Shown here in pieces: positions 22,406 to 35,512 of a DNA stretch of 64,000 bases (the stretch's first letter is position 1; each line of letters begins with the position of its first letter). A program made the translations under genes and the position numbers. The DNA comes from Gorsachius magnificus (Eukaryota; Chordata; Aves; Pelecaniformes; Ardeidae), in assembly GCA_034008185.1 (NCBI GenBank), contig CM067095.1:7610610-7674609 (forward strand), in the 5' to 3' direction. A model generated the notes under the pieces. The model made no database searches, was not told where the DNA came from, and saw nothing but the letters and a program-made list of their open reading frames with translations.

Positions 22406-25400
22406 CTGACATGGAAATGAATTGGGTTGCTTATGTTTAAAAGGACCAGTTTGCTCACAGGTGAGTAAAAATTCAAAACAATTTGAATTCAGTATTGGTT
22501 TGTTATGTATCTTTATTAGAGTGGTAGTCTGACTTGCTTAGAAATTTCATTTATTGTTGCTGTAAATCTAACTGAAGCTCGAGCTCCCTGACTGAAGCAT
22601 TCAAGTTTTATGATGAGCTAAACACAAGGGGGGGAAAAAAGAGGTTGGTTGTCCTGGTGTGTTACATTTAAAGCTGAGGTACTGACAGCTGAAGGTGCCA
22701 CGTGAAGATGCACCTGCAGGTAGACTGCTTTGGTTGAAGTAGTTTTAATTCACAAAGGAGGAAGCCAATGGGGAGTTAGCAGTCAAATCTTGTTCGAACT
22801 GAAATAACATTATATGTTTAGTTTTAAACCATAATCATTAGAATATGGTTTGACAAAGACTATTAAGTCAACAACATTGATGTCCTATGCATTCACTGCA
22901 GGAGTACCATAGTCTCTTACTAGGTAGTTGATAGCGTAATAAAGTGGGAAAGGAAAAGAACTGGAAAGTGCAGGAAAACAAGTCGACATTTACCAGCCTC
23001 CCATGGCGTTGGACCCTTGCAGGGTTGATGTTCAATCCGGAATTCGCCACCGTGTGGAAACTGCTTGTAAATGCTGACAGCGCAGAAAAAGTGGGTAGTG
23101 TAGAAGAACACATCACTGGATTTGAGTTGTGTTTTTTATTTTTTTCATGTAGCCTAACTGGCAACACTCAGCTTCTGATGGTGATTGAAACCCTGGAGAA
23201 AGAAGGAAGAGCCCTTTCCCCTATACTATTCACTTTTTCTTTTTTCTAAAACAAAATTACCAATTACTCTAGGGTTCAGAAACCAATTTCTTGGATGCAT
23301 TTTTTTCTTTTTGGTGGTGATTGATTTATGCCTAGCAACATCTTTAGGTTTCTGAATTTTTCAGTTATACAAGTTATTTAATGCTTATTACTTTGATCTT
23401 TACACGCAACAGCATTGTATCAGGGCATAGTATCATCAGTTTAGTCATGCCTATTTAGCTAATGTTAGCTTTCTAGCCTCAAATAGTGTCTGTATAATGT
23501 CCATTAACTTGAATAACTTCAGTATCTCCAGGTTGCCTCATTGAAGAGGAACTTAAGTGACCTGAAACTTGCTTTCTTCTTCTAACACCAGCATGAGTTG
23601 ATTTTAAAAAAAAGTATGCATTTGCAAAAATGTGTATCAACCCTCTCTAGGTTTTGTGGTTGCTGCTGATCTCCCTTTTCAAAATTTAAGTAATCACCTT
23701 GTGAAAAATATCTTTTCTCAGTTTCAAATGTTGCTGATTTGTCTATTGTGCCTTTTCTGTCTAAAGGATTGGATGATTGCTAGCTTGCTCTGCAGACTTA
23801 CCATTTTCCTTTTGCTACTAAATTTCTTTAATGGACTTTTGGCAAAGGCCTTTTAAAATACCCCAACTTGTAAGTGTCAGCCTTCTGCAGTGCTACAGAT
23901 TGCCTTGGGATCTGACCAGGAAAATATTTGCCTCTCTTTCAACCCATTGCTTTAATTACTGGCAGTGCTCACAGAATTGTGTTGAAAAAAGATACTTGCT
24001 TTTCCAGATGCAGACTTTCTTAGCTATTGAACCATCTAATTGTTGCAGGTCTTAGATTTTCTGCTCAATTCTTCTCTTGGTCTTTGGCTTTCCTTTTGTT
24101 TAGGCTGCTGCTTTTAGAGGCGTAGCCTTTTCTATTATTGAATCTACCTCATTGTATTTGTAGTGAAGAAAAATGGCAATATGCATGTTTAGTTATGAAG
24201 GACAGTCATCCATGATACAGACTAATCGTGGATCTATCCACACTGCTGTCAACCATCTTTAAATGGATGACTATAGCTGCTAGCAAATTAATCTAACTGC
24301 ATCAGAAAGCAATCTGAAGAAAAAAATGCATACATTAAAAAAACTAAACTGCTTTTTAACCTTCTGAAAATTTGCAAAAAAACCCTTTCAAAACATCCTG
24401 GGTTTAAATTAGTTCATACAATACGTACACATTACATTTCCAGCTCACATGCTTGCTCTGCTTTTGATTTTCCCTTTTGGCAATTTATTCAGAGTAGAGT
24501 TAGTGGATGGAATCTCAGAATAAAAGCCAGTGTTTTGAGAACTAATGAAGTAATTATCTAAAGCATTATTTACAATGATTATTTAGAAGATAATGAGACC
24601 CTTTAATTATGTTTGTTCTGCATAGCTAGCCTTTCAATAATTCAGGGTATTGCTGTAACATTTCCTCTATATTCACTTTGTTTAGAGGAATGTCACAGCT
24701 GTCTGTGATGCACAAATATAGGCCCTCATTCTGGACATCGTTGGTCACCTGAGGATCACCTGCTCACTTTGGTTGGAGTAGGAGGCTTATAGGTTCAGGC
24801 TTCTTCAATGTAATGTGGAACAAAATAAATTATAGGTGAAATAAAGCTGAGTCTGTTAAGGGTTGTTATGGATTTATAGGGCTACTACTATAGTAGTAAC
24901 ATATATGCGTTAGTCTAGTAAGGTTTCTGTTAGCGTTTATCTTACTGGAGGTAAGTTTATTTTCATTTTGTTTCAAATGTAAGGGGTTTTTTTTTAAAAG
25001 AGCCTTACTCATTTGTGTATAGGAAATTCAAAGCATCATGAGCATTTTAGTAGCTAATACAAATTTTACCAGTGTTTTCATATGCATTTGTGAACTTGCT
25101 GCTAAAATAGGCAATTCTCTACTTAAGCACATCATTAGCAATGCCTAAAGAGCATACAGTCCCTGAGGAGATGCATCTTTTGTCGCAGACTAGATCTTCA
25201 TTTGGTACAGCAATGAAGCACTGCTTCACTGACTGCAGTGCTGCTACTCCAGGTTACAGGGGCTGATGATGTAGTCCTTGATGATTAGAAATGGATAAGA
25301 AAAACCTCAATCTCAGAGAGGGTCCAAAGGCTTGGGATATCTGTTCCAGTATGGCTGGCTGTTTATTTACAATCAAGTCGACTCCTATAGGAATCTTTCC

Positions 25401-27774
25401 ACTGACTTCAAGAGATGCTGCAAAGGGCAGCTGATCTACCTACCTTCTGTTCCTTTGAGGGAAGTAGATAGCATGAGGAGGAGTATATTTTAATTTTACT
25501 GGAGTATATTTAAAATATATAACACAGGACCATTCTAGAATATCATAGTCATTAAAAGTTCAAAAGGCTTATTAGGCAATATAGTCTTGGGTTTCACATG
25601 GTTGCTATGAATTAAAGTCTGAAAACAATGTGTTTTAAATAGTGAGGAAGACTACAAGTGATTATAAATAGAGAGACAGCTGCATGAGCTTCTGCAATAC
25701 CTGTACATGTACAAATGAGCTCCTTCAATCTATTTTCTATGCTGGGCTCTGTTTGCTTAAGGAGGGACCTCCACAGCCTGTCCTATTGAAATTCACTGCA
25801 GTACTCCTGTTAGCTTCAAAGGTACTTGGTTCAGGCCTACATGCAAAGTAGATTAAAACCTGTGATTCCTGAGATGAATAATTTGTACATTAACCTATTG
25901 TGCCAGTAAGCACAATTCTAATTTAAGTCTGCTAATTCCCCCCAAACGTTTTCCTTCTGTTAACCACAGAAAGCACGTCTTATGCCCTTCCGAAGTAATA
26001 CAGGCACAGGCTGCAGATGAATGCCAGTATAAGGGTATTGACACCATCATTAAACAAGCAGTACAAGCATTAGCGAACTTGTATCTGCAGTATGCATCTT
26101 CTAATTTGTATCCTGTAGGCACCAGCTTTTCAGACCCAGCTGGACAGCCAGGAATACATTAGATAGAAAGCTCCGCACAGTGCTCGGTAGGAGCAATCAC
26201 GCTTTGGATTGCTTTTTCTCTTCAACTGAGGCAGAAAGCTTAAGACTAAATTCCTCTGTATAAATGTTGCCAGAATAACTTCTCTTAACGTGGGTTTTAG
26301 CTGTTACTTAAATATAAGGGTCATAACCAGGCATACATGGCTCAGTGGCTTGGTTCCTGACCCATGATTTTAGATAAGGGAAGTGATTTTTCTTTTGTAA
26401 CTGAATCATTGATTCTGTACTGAATTGCTGGAATGTATAGCAATTTTTTTTTTCCCAGGGAAGAGACCTTATTTCTTTCTTCTCTTTCAACTTTCAATTT
26501 TCCCATGCTCTTTCCATTTTGTTTCTGGATATGTTTTCACAGTAAAAGAACACTGAATTTCAAAACTCAATGAGGTTTGTATGTTTTGCATACAGAACAG
26601 TATGCATACAGTGCAGAAACACTTCCCGTACAATTGCTTTTTGATGGATTTTTAGTCTTTTGCAAAATGCTGTTGAAATTAAGCAGTCTATGAATTCACT
26701 GCAGTGCAAGCTAGATAGTAGCTTCTCAGCATATAAATGCTTCTCAACTGATTGGGTGCTGCGCGTTGTACTCTTTTCACTCTTGAGCTCACTCGTAATC
26801 AAGGAGAAACATGATGCTGTGTCTGTACAGAGATTTCTCCTGAAATCTGTTCTAGGATTTTTCATCTCAAACTGGGTCACTGTGCCGGCAGTTCAGAACA
26901 AACCAGAAAGGTAGGTGGAAAGCACCATCATCTCCTTTTGAGGGTGAAACTTGCAGCCATCAGACTACCCTATTCGGAAACCATTTGAAATACCAAGCGT
27001 ATTTTTTCAGTAGAGATTTACCTTTGATTTTTAAATATGATTAAAGAAAGCCCCAGATGCTAGGTGTTGATGCACAGCATTTTATTTTGCCTGGTATGAA
27101 TATTTTAGATTGCTGGCCTAAGAAAATGTTATTTACCTCTGTTCCAATTCTGCATGGGAGGAAAATGACTCCCTGTCTAAAACTCTATTGAAACTGTAAG
27201 ATTCACTCGGAGTATCTGTGACCTTGCCTTTAACTGGCACACACTGCCTTGTTGCACGGACGTTATACTCGGCTGTTATAAATAGCAAAGTAAGAACAAT
27301 GTATTATTACTGGATATAAAACACTTCACTGTTCCTGATGGGTGGAGAATCTCTGCGTGCTGACAGGAAGCTCCTTGCTCTCCAGAAGGAAAGGCATGCT
27401 GCTGCTGCTGCTTTGAAGGAGTTTGACCTAGTGTCTGCCAAACCCTACCAAACATTTGGGAGGCTGCCTTCCAAAAGTACTAGTTTCCAAGGTTCAAAAA
27501 CACTTTGGCTGCTCATCTGCAATAAAACTCCTTAGACAAAAAGGGATGAATTAAAGATGCAAGACAGGCCACAAATATTTTGGAAGGAAAGGAGGAAACG
27601 CAGGCATATAGAAAGGAAAGAAGAAATATCCAAGTAATATGTCTATTACCTTGAAGGTGCAACTAGTGAAATGGTGCTGGCTGATGCTATTAAAAATCAG
27701 AAGTCCTGTAAGCCAATTTAGGCTTCTCTCTAGAGAGTTTAAATGCTCTCAAGCCACTTTTCCCTCTATTGCAG

Positions 27775-27894
27775 AAGAAGGCTATCAGTCACATTCTGGA
27801 TCATGGTTATTCTGTACTGGATTCCCACATGGCAAATCAATCACTTTCAAAAGTGGATAAACCCTTGCCTAAAGAACAAGAGGAAGACAAAATG
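27775..27894 (+). CDS. RIMBP2: RIMBP2-like upstream exon a
   Basis: This 120-nt, phase 0/0 exon has acceptor CCTCTATTGCAG and donor ATG|GTGAGT. It encodes KKAISHILDHGYSVLDSHMA and then NQSLSKVDKPLPKEQEEDKM. Both splice sites are strong. I see no domain in it. Its membership in the RIMBP2 chain is inferred from phase, strand and position. Confidence 0.6.
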
Positions 27895-28569
27895 GTGAGT
27901 AATCATTTCCAATCCAGGACATGCCAGAATTTGTCTGAAACTTGCATGTTTTTTCTTGGGGTTTTTGGGGTTTGGTTTTGGGTTTTTTTTTTATTTTTTT
28001 TTGAGGGGTGGGGTTATAAGCAATTGTTTAAAAGATGCATAGTTTTAAATCTTGCTATTAATAGTTATAGAGGAACTATGTAAAGCCTTGTTAATAAAAA
28101 GATTTATATTGTAGGATACGTATCTAGTATGCAAATTAATTAAAAAAAGAAAAATCCTAGTATTTGGTACGTAGCTTAGAAAGTGGAATTTTTTTCTTTG
28201 TAAGTAGAAGTCACATGGACAATAAGCACAACAAGAATGCAGCTTCTTTGTAAGCCATAAAGTCATAATATTTACACACCACCTTTGGCTACAAAGATGG
28301 GGTATTTTGGTTATGCTGTGGCTGTAATCACGATGCCAATTCTGTCACAGAAGGGTTGCTCTAGAGCTTGTGAAAGTTTTGATAGCAGGTAAATTTTGGT
28401 GCTCTGGTAAGTCTGAAGTGAGCTGTAGATTCAGTTTTTGAAAACCAGGCTCATAGTCCCAGAAGGCCATGGCTGCTCTTCCAATCTGTTCCTTTTTCTT
28501 ACCCTTATGTTGAGGAAATATTTTTATCACCACGACAAATAATTTACGTTAAGAACTATAATTTACTAC

Positions 28570-28595
28570 GTTTAAACTAGTCATCTAGTTTAAAC
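28570..28595. repeat. Perfect inverted repeat, 11-bp arms, 4-nt loop
   Basis: GTTTAAACTAG (28570-28580) and CTAGTTTAAAC (28585-28595) flank TCAT. Two further GTCTAAAC motifs follow within 25 bp. Confidence 0.9.
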
Positions 28596-30052
28596 CCAGT
28601 CTAAACTATGTCTAAACCCAGTAGTCTCCTGGACTTGCCACAAGGCATTGTTGTAATGGTTTATACCAAACAATTGCCTGTTCTGTCTTCAACTGTTACC
28701 CATGTGTGATGTCACCGTTCATGGGGACCTGATGTTATTGACCCCGATGCATACATTTTTAGGCGTTGTTAAAATAATTGTAGCTCCTTTTCACGTTTGC
28801 CACATTAAAAAGTCTCTGCTTTCTAAGCTGCCTACTAAGATGGTACATTTATTTTTAAATAAATTAATTTTCTTGTGTAAAAGAGTACATTTAGTCTACT
28901 CCTACAGTATAAAGCTATTTCTCACCACGTATTTACACAGTTCCTCAATACTTACTGATGGCAAGATTTAAAAAAAAGTTCACCTAAAATTAGATTCAGA
29001 ACCACTATAAGAACTACAGCAACTTCCTACAAAAGGCTTTCAAAGTGCTTAGCAGAATATTGCGTGATCGGCATTTCTGAAATGAAGTTGGATAGTTGAC
29101 AGCCTATATATGAATTCAGGAGGCTAATTTTAGGTTACAGTAATCTTGCCCTGTGCCTGAAGGCTTGATCCACCCTGGAGAGTCACCCACTCTGTCGGCC
29201 AGGGTAAGCTGGGAGAAAAGCTCTGATGTTCTGCTTGGATCCAAAGCATGACAGCTGGGCACACTTGCGCTCACTTGATTTGAAGCTATTTATAAGGCTT
29301 TTGTCAGAGTTCCCATTTATAGAGTTTCCCTAGTGTATTTTTGGGTCTGATTTTCCTTCCAATATGAGGCAAATAAAACCATGGAACAAATCAGTCTCAG
29401 AAAGAAAACAGATAAAATCACAGCAAAAATTCAGCGAGTGTTGAAATATATTTTTAATTACAGCTGATATATTGTTGTTTTTCAATCCCTAGAAATAACA
29501 GAAATTACTGTAAACTTCAAGTGAATTTGAAGAAAATGAAGGCAAAGGCTCTATGTTTTCCTGTAATCCAACTAGATTCGCATATCCATATACAAGAGTT
29601 GTTTTTAGATGATGTATTTGCTCGCTACATTTTTTTCTTATCTGAGTTGGTTCGTTGCTAAGCTATAGGCAAGCATGTGCTATGCAGAATGACTCATAGA
29701 CTTCTAGGCCAGGATGCTTTTCTTGGTTTTCCATTGAGCATTCTTTTTATCTTACACAGATATAAATAAGTGCCCTCATTGACTTCCCTATCATTTAGCA
29801 CTAGGAAAGTAAATCTGAAATTATTTTAATTGCATTAAAATGTTTTCTGTGATTAAAGGGGAACAGTTTCATTACCATCTGTTATAACCTTAGAAGTTCT
29901 GTGCTTACATACTGATATATGTAGCACCACCACACAATATAGTAATGTATAGAAGAAAAACAAAAACTGAACAGAATTGCTGTAAAATAGTGGCTATCTA
30001 AAGAAAAAAAAAAGAATATGTATATAAATTAAAATGAATTATTTTATTGCAG

Positions 30053-30113
30053 TCTGAGAGAAAGCTGACAGTTTTAGGAGGAGGCAGTGAGGTTTCACAG
30101 ACCTTACTGGTTG
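30053..30113 (+). other. Weak exon candidate
   Basis: After ATTTTATTGCAG the frame reads SERKLTVLGGGSEVSQTLL. A usable donor TTG|GTGAGA would end it at 30113, but in phase 1, which clashes with the phase-0 neighbours. The in-phase alternative (CTG|GTTGGT, end 30109) is weak. Confidence 0.18.
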
Positions 30114-32288
30114 GTGAGAGCTCAGAAGGGAAAATGGTTTTCCTATTTCTTCCTGTACTCTTGGGAGATGACACAAGCTATAGAAACAGAAGGGGGAAAA
30201 GAAGGTGTGAGCCAGCCCAGGAAGTAGAAGGTCCCTTTCAGCAAGCCTTTGCTTTTGTTTTTTCTAGGGGTGGCGGTCTATGGCGTTAGTGCCAACTCTT
30301 TCTGCTGTGACGATTGCTCCTGTTAGCATTAGCAGTATCTCCCTTCTGCCCTCACCATCACCAGTCGCAATGAGCTGTGCCGATTTTAACTACACCTGGG
30401 GCCAGCTCAGGTTCCAGCCAAGAGCTCATTCAGTTTTATTGCTATTTTAATCTGAATTTATTATCCAGGTACAGTGGTGAACTAAAGAAAAGGTATTCAT
30501 ACTTGTCTGCTGTAGCAACTGGGATCTTATTCAGGGTCCAGCAATGAACTTTTTTTTTTTAAATGGCTAATTCACACCAAAACACTTTGGATGATTATTT
30601 CACATGTAGTAAGTTTCTTTGCATATAGCCCCTTGTGCTCTTCCCTCTTGAGTATGTTTGCATTTGTTGTGTATATTTGCTTCCTCTCCGGTTTCAGTGT
30701 CATCTTTAGATGTGGTAGGCTCCCACCAGTGGAACATCAGATGAAAACAGGAAAAAATCAGAGAGTATGGGGGAGGGGACATTATTTTAATTTTTCAGAA
30801 AAGACTTCTGGATTCCTCCCAAGCATCCTGGCCTACAGCAGAAATCACCACAGCTAAAACAGTGACAGATGGTTGGCGTTTGTAGCACGAGCAGTTCTAT
30901 TGACTACCTTTGGTTCACAGACAGTGACTGGAGAACAGCTACATAAAAAGTTTCTTTTCAACTCCAAGCAGCTCTCTGCTTTATTAAAACCAATTCGCTT
31001 TTTCTTTCTATTTGGTTTGTTTTGTTGCTTTTTCCTCCTACCATTTTCTGCTGGTAGGTAACCGGATAATTTTGAGGGCTGATTAGAGAAAAGAATAGCC
31101 TCTAAACTTCCTTTTCTGAATACATCTTCCTGCTTCATATTGCAAAGTTCAACTTTTCTCAAACATGAAATCCACGCCTCAAATGGTACAAAAATGCCAA
31201 GTCATGCTGGCCAAATAGAGACAGCCTGACTCACCATCAGCAGAGAAAGGGCGAAAAGAAGGGTAGTGGTGTTTGGAAAAACAGAGATCTCTGTCACTTT
31301 GTTTACCCTCTGGGAGCAGTCTTGGTTATCCAAGATTAAATGTTATGTAAAGTAAAAAAAAAAACCCAAAAAAACAGCTGCTTTGCTGGTGCTTATAGAC
31401 AGCACACAGAGTGAGGGACAACAGGAAACTCCATTATGAAATTTCCTTTAAACATCCATGAACAGAGGAAAGAGGGATCAACCTTCCTAAAAGCAAGAGT
31501 ACTGAACTACTTTGAACTGAGCAATGTGGTATGAGGCCAATTCCCTAGCCGCTTTATGCTCTTTATTTAGGTTTGTAAGTTCTAGGAGACAGACTGTCTT
31601 ACACTGTAGCGTACTGTAAAGTTGACATGTGATTTCAGCAATACCTTGAAATTTAAAAAAAGGAATCAATGATGAAATCACTAGCACACTTAAAATAATA
31701 CTGTGTATTTGTTCTGTACCCTGTCATTCTGCTTTGGGTAACAGCAGAAGGAACAAAGGTCCCTCTTTCTGTGCTTCTTTATCCCACTTAATTCCAGGGA
31801 TGTAGCAGAAAGTGCCCTCTTTTGACTGAGTAATCTGATGAAGCAGTGTCATGTATCATTTAACTACACGCTACTTATATCCCTGCTGTTTTACCCATCT
31901 TCCACATAAACCCAATATGAGATTCTTCCTGCTATTGACAAAGAGACAAAATACCATGCAATGAACAAACTGCTCCTAATAATATTACTTATTTGGATGG
32001 CAGTGGTATGTAGTCTCCCACTCTGTAGTATTAGCACAATTTACACCTTGCTAAGCACTGCACAGACACGGGACTAGGAACCAGGCTCTGCCACAGAAGT
32101 GCAGTCCCCTCTGGTGTTGACTGAATGCTACATCTGATTTGTTGCATGAGCCTTCTTGAACTTCAAGTCTATACTTTGAAACTTGTGCTATACCAGGCAA
32201 GAACAAATTAAGACCAAGAGAATCACTGAGACATTTTAGATGTGTTGTAATATATTTTAATGAGCTATTGATTAATTTTTTTCCACAG

Positions 32289-32390
32289 TCCAAAAAGGGC
32301 AACAAGAAAGCAAAACAAATGTCTCCCCACTGCAGATCCGAGGGTGGAAGCAAACAGAAAAGTAGCTCAATAAATGTTAAGAAGAGCAAG
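32289..32390 (+). CDS. RIMBP2: RIMBP2-like upstream exon b (lysine-rich)
   Basis: This 102-nt, phase 0/0 exon has acceptor TTTTTTCCACAG and donor AAG|GTGAGT. It encodes 34 residues, beginning SKKGNKKAKQMSPHC and ending INVKKSK, about one third lysine, arginine or histidine. It is probably disordered and basic. The minus-strand 112-residue frame over the same place is a shadow. Confidence 0.6.
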
Positions 32391-35374
32391 GTGAGTGTTA
32401 CGTGCTCTTAAAATCTTCCAGTGGCCTTACTGCAATTGCCAAAACAGCTGTCACGGCACTGACACAAATCAGAGGTGACTACGTGTCAGGTGAAACAGCC
32501 CTCTGCACCCTCCCTGGCACCCGACATGCTGAGATTTATCTCGTGCTTTGCTGCCCTGATATGTATGTTCTGGTTTTATGGTCCAGCACAAATTACTTAA
32601 CTCTTTGCAGTTTTAGGAGTTACGCTATGAATGTTAACCAGTTACAGGACTACACCACTATGATTTTTTTTTTTTTTTTTAACTCTTCTGATTACTGCTT
32701 TCATTGTCAGATATCCAATTTAAAATATTGGTCAATTTGAAGAAATCCCCCAATAAAAAAATTACATGCTGATGTTAAATTCCTTTTGTCATGATTCGAG
32801 CACATCAGTTTGCACACGAGGCTTGTGAAAGAGGGGGATCAACACCCTTCGAAAAAGCACCGAGTCCGAGATTGGCATAGCAAAAGGAAGCAGTGAGGAT
32901 AACCTGAGGATGCCCTTGTGATCAGGACAGATCACCCTGTTTATTTACAGAGAAACTGCTTTTCCAATGACATTGGGGTGCATTAGTGATTGGGAACTTT
33001 AGCTGATGTTTACTCTAATTCATCTTTTCTATTCACTAACAGATTCGCTCTCCAGAGCTTTCAATGCTTCTCCCCTCAGTAGATGCAAACACGACAAAAA
33101 TTGGTTTAAAAAAAAAAAAATCAATAAACACTTAAGTGTTTGCAACTCTCAGACTTTTTACTGTATCATTTACTCGACAGTTTAATGCTTAATAGAAGAA
33201 ACTTGCCTGTTAAATATTCATGTGCAGATTTAGCAGATATAACACACCACTGTTTGATTCAGTTTTTCTAGCTCTTTTCATTCATGACAAAATTAATTGT
33301 TTCAGAGCATGAAAATTACATTTTCTGGAGAACAACACCTGATTTACTCATTTAAGGTCAGTGTCAGGATCTATTTGTAAGAATCTGCCAGTATTCCAGT
33401 TTGGGGCAGTAAAGTTTTCATCATTCAAAATTTGGAGCCTTTTTGGCTTTCAAAATGAAAAGTCAGTTTAAGCTGACCCAGTTTGCACAGCTGTATCTCG
33501 TTTAGGTTACTTACTGCCTCCCTCAACCTGGGAGGCTGGTTGCTGGGCTGGGGATCTACTTTGATGCAGGAGATGAAGAATGCTGACCACTTCAGCAGAG
33601 GTTCTCTGGTGACAATTAGATTATTGGGCTATATTTTAAATGCTGCACCGGGTGCCCGTGCCCAGGCGCTGGCAGCTGGGGGGGCCGCAGGGGCCTCTGT
33701 GAGGAGAGGCCGGGGCTGCCCCATGCCCAACACAGCCGGTTCCAAGGGCCCCGCCACAGGGCACGGCTGAGCCCCTCAGCGAGGCTGCTGGGGCCTCTGG
33801 GGAAATGCAGTTAAGAAAGGGCAAAACGCTGCAAAGTGTGAGGTAAAAAGTGTCAGAAACAGCCCTGGGAGCACCCAGGTGAGAGCAGGGGAGAGGGAGG
33901 AGGTGCTGCAGGCACCGGGGCAGAGTCCCCCGCAGCCGTGATGGAGAGACCACGGGGGAGCAGACGTCCATGCTGCAGGCCGTGCCAGGGCAGATCTTTC
34001 CTGAAGGGGAACGTAGAACAGTTGGGAATAAAGGCTTGAAGTTGAGCCTGGGAAATGCAGGGGGGAGAAGGTGTTTTAATTTTTGTCTTTGTTTCTCACT
34101 ACCCAAACCTATTTTAATTGGCAATAAATTAAATCAGTTTTCCCCAAGTCAAGCCTAGTGTGCCCGTGACGGTAAATGATGAGTGATTTCCCTTTCTTAC
34201 CTCAACCTACAAGCTTTCTCATCTTATTTTCTCCCGCCAACCTTTTGAAGAGGGAGAGTGAAGGAATGGCTGGGTGGGCATCTGGCAGCCAGCCACGGTA
34301 AGCACGTCACGCTGCAGAAGAAAGAATTAACAAAAGTTTGAACGATCCAACTTAAAATATATAATTTGACAGCTATAGCAGTATTTCAGGTTGCTGTTAA
34401 AATATGAGTAACTGCTGATATGACTCACTTGGGGACATACTTATATTTTTATGAAATACATATAACATCTTTCAGGTTGTTTAATATTTGAGAAATTACC
34501 TTTTTTTTTTTTTTTTTCTTAAATACCAGGTCCCACTGCTTCTGTATACATTAGGCTTCTGTTTCCTGAAGTACAAGAGCTGTTGGGAGATACTTTAAAA
34601 TTGGGGTATATCTGATCAAATTTTGATCCTGCTGAACTAATCCTAAGTTCATAGATTTTTGTTCAGCATATTATAAATTTAAATAATATTAAAAATTAAT
34701 ATTAATTTTTTTCTTGAGTATTCACCAAGTTTGGGTGTATTTGTGTTACTGATGTGTTTCTGGCAAAGTTATGTTTACAGTGGTTCACATTAAGTGACCT
34801 GAAATCCAAACTTTATGCCTCTTTGTTTTATTTTTCACACTTCAGTACAAAAAAGAAAAAAAGGCCAGGAAAGCTAGAAGATAGATGGTACAGTAATGTT
34901 AGTAGATACAGCTATTCTTTGGTAATACTACCTCAGACAGATCTCCAGTGGTTACTACTTCAAAGTTAAGAGAATCCTATTGGTTTTTAATTATTTGAAT
35001 ATTCGTGTTTGCCTTTTGATATGTAAAATATGGCTTGTAATGTTGACTGTAGTTTAATGACTTTGATTACTTAGGCTTCTAAACCTCTTTATCATGCCAA
35101 CAAGCAACGACCCCAGCTATGTCCTTGGAGGGTCTCTCCTCAGCCCCCTGAGGGACTGGACAGGGCTGGGTTTTTGGGTGAGCTTCAACACTGAGGAGGA
35201 GCCATGTTGTGGGCTGGCTGAGCAAGCGCTGAGGCCAAAGAAGCTCCTCACTGCGGAACTGTAGCTCAGATCAGTTGAAAGTTTCATTTTGTTTTTTCAT
35301 CTGTGGTCAGTGTCCGAGCCTTTATCAAAATGCGGATTTGAGAAATACGACATTGAGTGTGTTTCTTTCTCTAG
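32391..35374 (+). other. Intron between RIMBP2-like exons b and c
   Basis: This 3-kb intron holds the LTR at about 33650-34310, a T-run at 34501-34517 and a GC-richer unknown patch at about 35100-35270 just before exon c. Confidence 0.6.
33650..34310 (+). mobile_element. Solo LTR of an avian endogenous retrovirus-like element
   Basis: This GC-rich block ends in a characteristic tail: ATTTTAATTGGCAATAAATT with AATAAA at 34123-34128, then CCCGTGACGGTAA and GGCATCTGGCAGCCAGCCA. I recognise this as an abundant bird LTR-type repeat, but cannot name the family with certainty. A poly(A) signal near the 3' third fits an LTR. No gag, pol or env segment flanks it, so it is a solo LTR or fragment. The 162-residue minus-strand frame inside it is not a gene. 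The boundaries are approximate. Confidence 0.7.
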
Positions 35375-35512
35375 CCCAAACAGGAAAAAAACCCAGAGAA
35401 AACCGGGCAAAACTTGCATAAGAAAAATAAGAAAACATACTTTATAGACTTTGGCGATGGCGTATCACAGAATAATGAACTGAGGATTCAGTTGTCTTCT
35501 CCTAAACTAGAT
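35375..35512 (+). CDS. RIMBP2: RIMBP2-like upstream exon c
   Basis: The acceptor TTTCTTTCTCTAG is strong. The frame begins in phase 0 with PKQEKNPEKTGQNLHKKNKK, then TYFIDFGDGVSQNNELRIQL and SSPKLD. The donor is uncertain: GAT|GTGAAA at 35512 keeps phase 0 but is weak, and otherwise the frame runs two more codons to TAA at 35519. The exon could therefore be internal, or a terminal exon of a short protein. Confidence 0.45.

Larger units (their letters stand above)
21346..27774. other. Intergenic or first-intron sequence before the RIMBP-like exons
   Basis: This 6.4-kb stretch is mostly unique AT-rich sequence with the A/C tract (22063) and poly(T) run (22226). A start-containing exon for the downstream RIMBP-like exons could be here, but I could not identify one. 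A TATAAATA near 27276 precedes an ATG at 27338 whose frame does not splice cleanly to 27775. Confidence 0.6.
27895..32288 (+). other. Intron between RIMBP2-like exons a and b
   Basis: This 4.4-kb intron contains a hairpin-forming inverted repeat at 28570-28595 and a weak exon candidate at 30053. A G/T-rich tract lies at 27956-28013. No transposon was recognised. Confidence 0.6.

Noticed and set aside
32051..32389. 112-residue minus-strand open frame
   Set aside because: It is opposite the lysine-rich + strand exon b, which has proper splice sites, and the residues show no family likeness.
33636..34124. 162-residue minus-strand open frame, the longest in the window
   Set aside because: It lies inside the LTR-type repeat, in GC-rich sequence where long chance frames are common, and has no recognisable domain.
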